In this document: piece by piece, positions 9,214-10,821 of the stretch | How the letters are laid out: each line of letters opens with the position of its first letter | Numbering within the stretch: position 1 is the first letter of the stretch | Assembly (NCBI GenBank): GCA_900088475.1 | Contig: FLMG01002690.1 | Location: 2,237-13,057, forward strand | DNA: 10,821 nt | Direction: 5' to 3' | Source of the DNA: Hyphochytrium catenoides | Taxonomy: Eukaryota > Sar > Hyphochytriomycetes > Hyphochytriales > Hyphochytriaceae | Made by a program: the position numbers and the translations under genes | Notes under the pieces: model-generated | The model's database searches: none | Seen by the model: the letters and a program-made list of their open reading frames with translations, nothing else | Told to the model about the DNA's origin: nothing

Positions 9214-10289
9214 CGCTCTCTGCCTAGCTGAGACTCACTCTCTGTGCACCCTGCTGTCTGAAATCTTTGAAATGCAGGTGATTTAACTCTGTGAACTGAT
9301 GGCAACTTAGCCAGCGGACCTGCTGCTGAGGCCAAATGACAGCGCAGGATGCTGGCGAGGATGATGCGCGTGCGGATCCTTTCTGGTTCTGATCTTACAG
9401 CACCCACCCTAGGGGATACCCCGCATGCACTATGTGACCGGGGATCCAAACCAAACTGCGTATTAGAAGAGTAAGAGCCAGGTATTGGGGGTAATCTCCG
9501 TTCACTCGGTGTGCTGTCGAAGAAGGTCACCTGCGGTTGAAGGTGAAGCCCTGACTCTGTCCCCTCCTCCTACCGCCAAGACCTTTTGACTTGCCCACGT
9601 ATAACCTGTCAGAAGGGTCCGGGAGCATTATCCTAGTAATTATCCCATTTGTGGGTTTGAGGTGGAGGTGCCCCGCATAGAGAGGTTTTCCACTACCATG
9701 ATAGTAGAGAGAGGGCAGGCACGAGACAGGGGACCGGGAGTGCACAGAGCCGCTGCGGCCGGGACAGCAGGTCTGCACCTTGTCAACCCAGGAGCAGGAG
9801 CGATGATGGCCTGGTGAGGAGAGGCAAATGGGCGGATGGTGCCAAGAGAACAGACTCCTGGCGCAGCAGAGCGTTTCCAAGAGCAAGACACCATGATCTA
9901 CTTTTGCTTTGACCATCTCTCGCCAGTTGTACCACTTCTTCTTTCATCACATCAGCCATCCAGAAACCGTGTTCAAACGGCTGGCAGCATGAAGCTCGCA
10001 ACTCTCAGCTGATGTGGCCACTTTGTACTTATATTGCTTCTTGGGAGGAAGGGACAGCAGTAACTAGGAATAGCTAAGGTCTTCTTGGTGCCCATGCTGG
10101 GAATGGACACTATTATCAACTCTAGGGCTCCGTAGCGGGGGTAAAAAAGTTCAGCGACGCAGAGGGTGCTCGGCTTATTGCTGGAGCTCTATACGACATA
10201 ACAAAAGAGGCATCACACTTACACACTTCGTACTTGTAACAAATATCTGTCTCCTTGGATAGCCAAGGTCATCCTGTTCAACTCCACTA
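9214..10289. other. Probable minus-strand coding region, gene structure unresolved, plus PCCA 5' flank
   Basis: Several minus-strand stretches look coding but could not be joined into one gene. A frame near 10063-9976 reads LPPKKQYKYKVATSAES. An ATG at 9959 opens MADVMKEEVVQLARDGQSKS. A frame ending at 9595 reads KPLYAGHLHLKPTNGI then LPDPSDRLYVG. Directly after it 9594-9531 starts with GCAAGT and ends TTCAACCGCAG (64 nt); removing it gives a phase-1 join to DLLRQHTE and a TGA at 9504-9502. A second intron candidate, 9636-9573 region (GTAGTG...ATTACTAG, 64 nt, near 9696-9633), lies in the same stretch. GC content is raised between about 9650 and 9900, leaving all frames open there. Nearest PCCA, GAGTCTCAGCTAG ends 10 nt before the ATG and could be an acceptor in its 5' leader. 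No family is recognised. Confidence 0.33.
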
Positions 10290-10821
10290 CTACCAAAATC
10301 GGATCTTTTTGGCTATTTCCCTGAGACTATTTACTATTTTACACTCCCCCTTGATTGTCAGCACTTCCTTGCACGGATTATAGACCACCTATGGGATTAT
10401 TTTCGCACGCGGTTGTCAACAATGATTCTCTCTTAAGAAGACGGGCTTCGCAAGAGCTTACCTGAAGATCAGAGACTACTAAACTCTCGCTTAGGCTTAG
10501 TTTAGCTGCGGTGGCCGTTTGGAAGATGGCAGCAATTTCTGTGTCCGAAAGAGTTTGCTGACAGACACAGATGTCGCCTATCCTGTCCTCTGTAGCCTCC
10601 GGAAAAATTATCGTAAACGCTTCCCTAACACGCCAGCGAACCTGAAGATTTAGTCCTAGCGTCAACCTTCAAGGAACATGATAGGAGTATCCTTACCGTC
10701 TCAGGCCCTCAAACTGCAATGACACTTTATGTCCAGGCGGATTGCTGGAGAGGTTTCTCCGGAGTTGGAACTCCATCATCTTCCTCAACAGTTGACGGAC
10801 TCGCTGTGCTTCTTTGGCTGG
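10290..10821 (-). CDS. Unrecognised protein, 3' end (partial, enters from right edge)
   Basis: The minus strand carries the C-terminal exons of a gene whose start lies beyond the window. The last intron, 10461-10389 (73 nt, GTAAGC to CCCATAG), joins an exon ending ESLVVSDLQ to a 32-residue final exon starting VVYNPCKEVLTIKG and ending KKIRFW, with TAG at 10292-10290. The exon before it contains VRWRVREAFTIIFPEATEDR and TLSDTEIAAIFQTA. The exon at the window edge (about 10821-10726 or -10697) reads AKEAQRVRQLLRKMMEFQLR, a basic helix. Two joins are possible for the upstream intron: 10725-10642 (84 nt, donor GTGTCA, acceptor AAATCTTCAG, phase 0), or 10696-10667 (30 nt, donor GTAAGG, acceptor CTTGAAG, phase 2). 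The 84-nt one fits the genome's intron sizes and the 30-nt one has the better donor. I do not recognise the family. Confidence 0.5.

Noticed and set aside
9201-9530. Minus-strand 109-aa frame, Ser/Pro/Arg-rich, overlapping the PCCA start
   Set aside because: It overlaps the PCCA leader in another frame and has no clear upstream exon in phase. It is probably chance in GC-rich DNA, although its N-terminal half looks protein-like.
1-10821. Search for tRNA, rRNA, U-snRNA, transposon, tandem-repeat, CRISPR and viral signatures
   Set aside because: No conserved box, terminal repeat, array or recognisable replication or integrase motif was seen on either strand by eye.

Overview
The window is nuclear DNA from a eukaryote with compact, intron-rich genes, most likely a protist. 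Every gene that can be followed is on the minus strand and is split by short introns. In the three recognised genes the introns run from 56 to 174 nt, mostly 56-105 nt. Exon ends were placed by keeping the reading frame open and by matching remembered protein families. TAG and TGA act as ordinary stops, so the standard code fits. Short introns, several GC-AG introns, tight spacing and a one-directional gene row would suit an alveolate such as a perkinsid. That lineage is a guess; no marker gene here settles it.

From the right edge in the direction of transcription: (1) 10821-10290, the 3' end of an unrecognised gene. (2) 10289-9214, about 1.1 kb with coding-like minus-strand stretches, a GCAAGT-type intron candidate at 9594-9531 and a possible stop at 9504-9502; no full gene model could be fixed. 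(3) 9213-5957, a complete 13-exon gene for the biotin-carrying alpha subunit of mitochondrial propionyl-CoA carboxylase (PCCA, 709 aa). (4) 5956-4769, about 1.2 kb with only short coding-like pieces. (5) 4768-4121, a 3-exon gene for an RPA-interacting-protein (RPAIN/RIP) homologue of 170 aa that lacks the usual C-terminal zinc-binding region. (6) about 4038-2775, a probable multi-exon gene of unknown function whose start is unclear. (7) 2774-2231, a spacer with one short charged ORF. (8) 2230-1, the first 12 exons (514 codons) of a HID1-family gene that runs off the left edge.

The recognised products have unrelated roles: propionyl-CoA breakdown in mitochondria, nuclear import of replication protein A, and Golgi/secretory trafficking. 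This is therefore a housekeeping gene row rather than a pathway cluster. No mobile element, CRISPR array, tRNA, rRNA or virus-like gene was seen. The points most worth a second look are the three GC-AG introns in one gene, the missing RPAIN zinc region and its unclear border with the next gene, a 63-nt frame-preserving intron candidate inside a HID1 exon, and the two or three unrecognised spliced genes.
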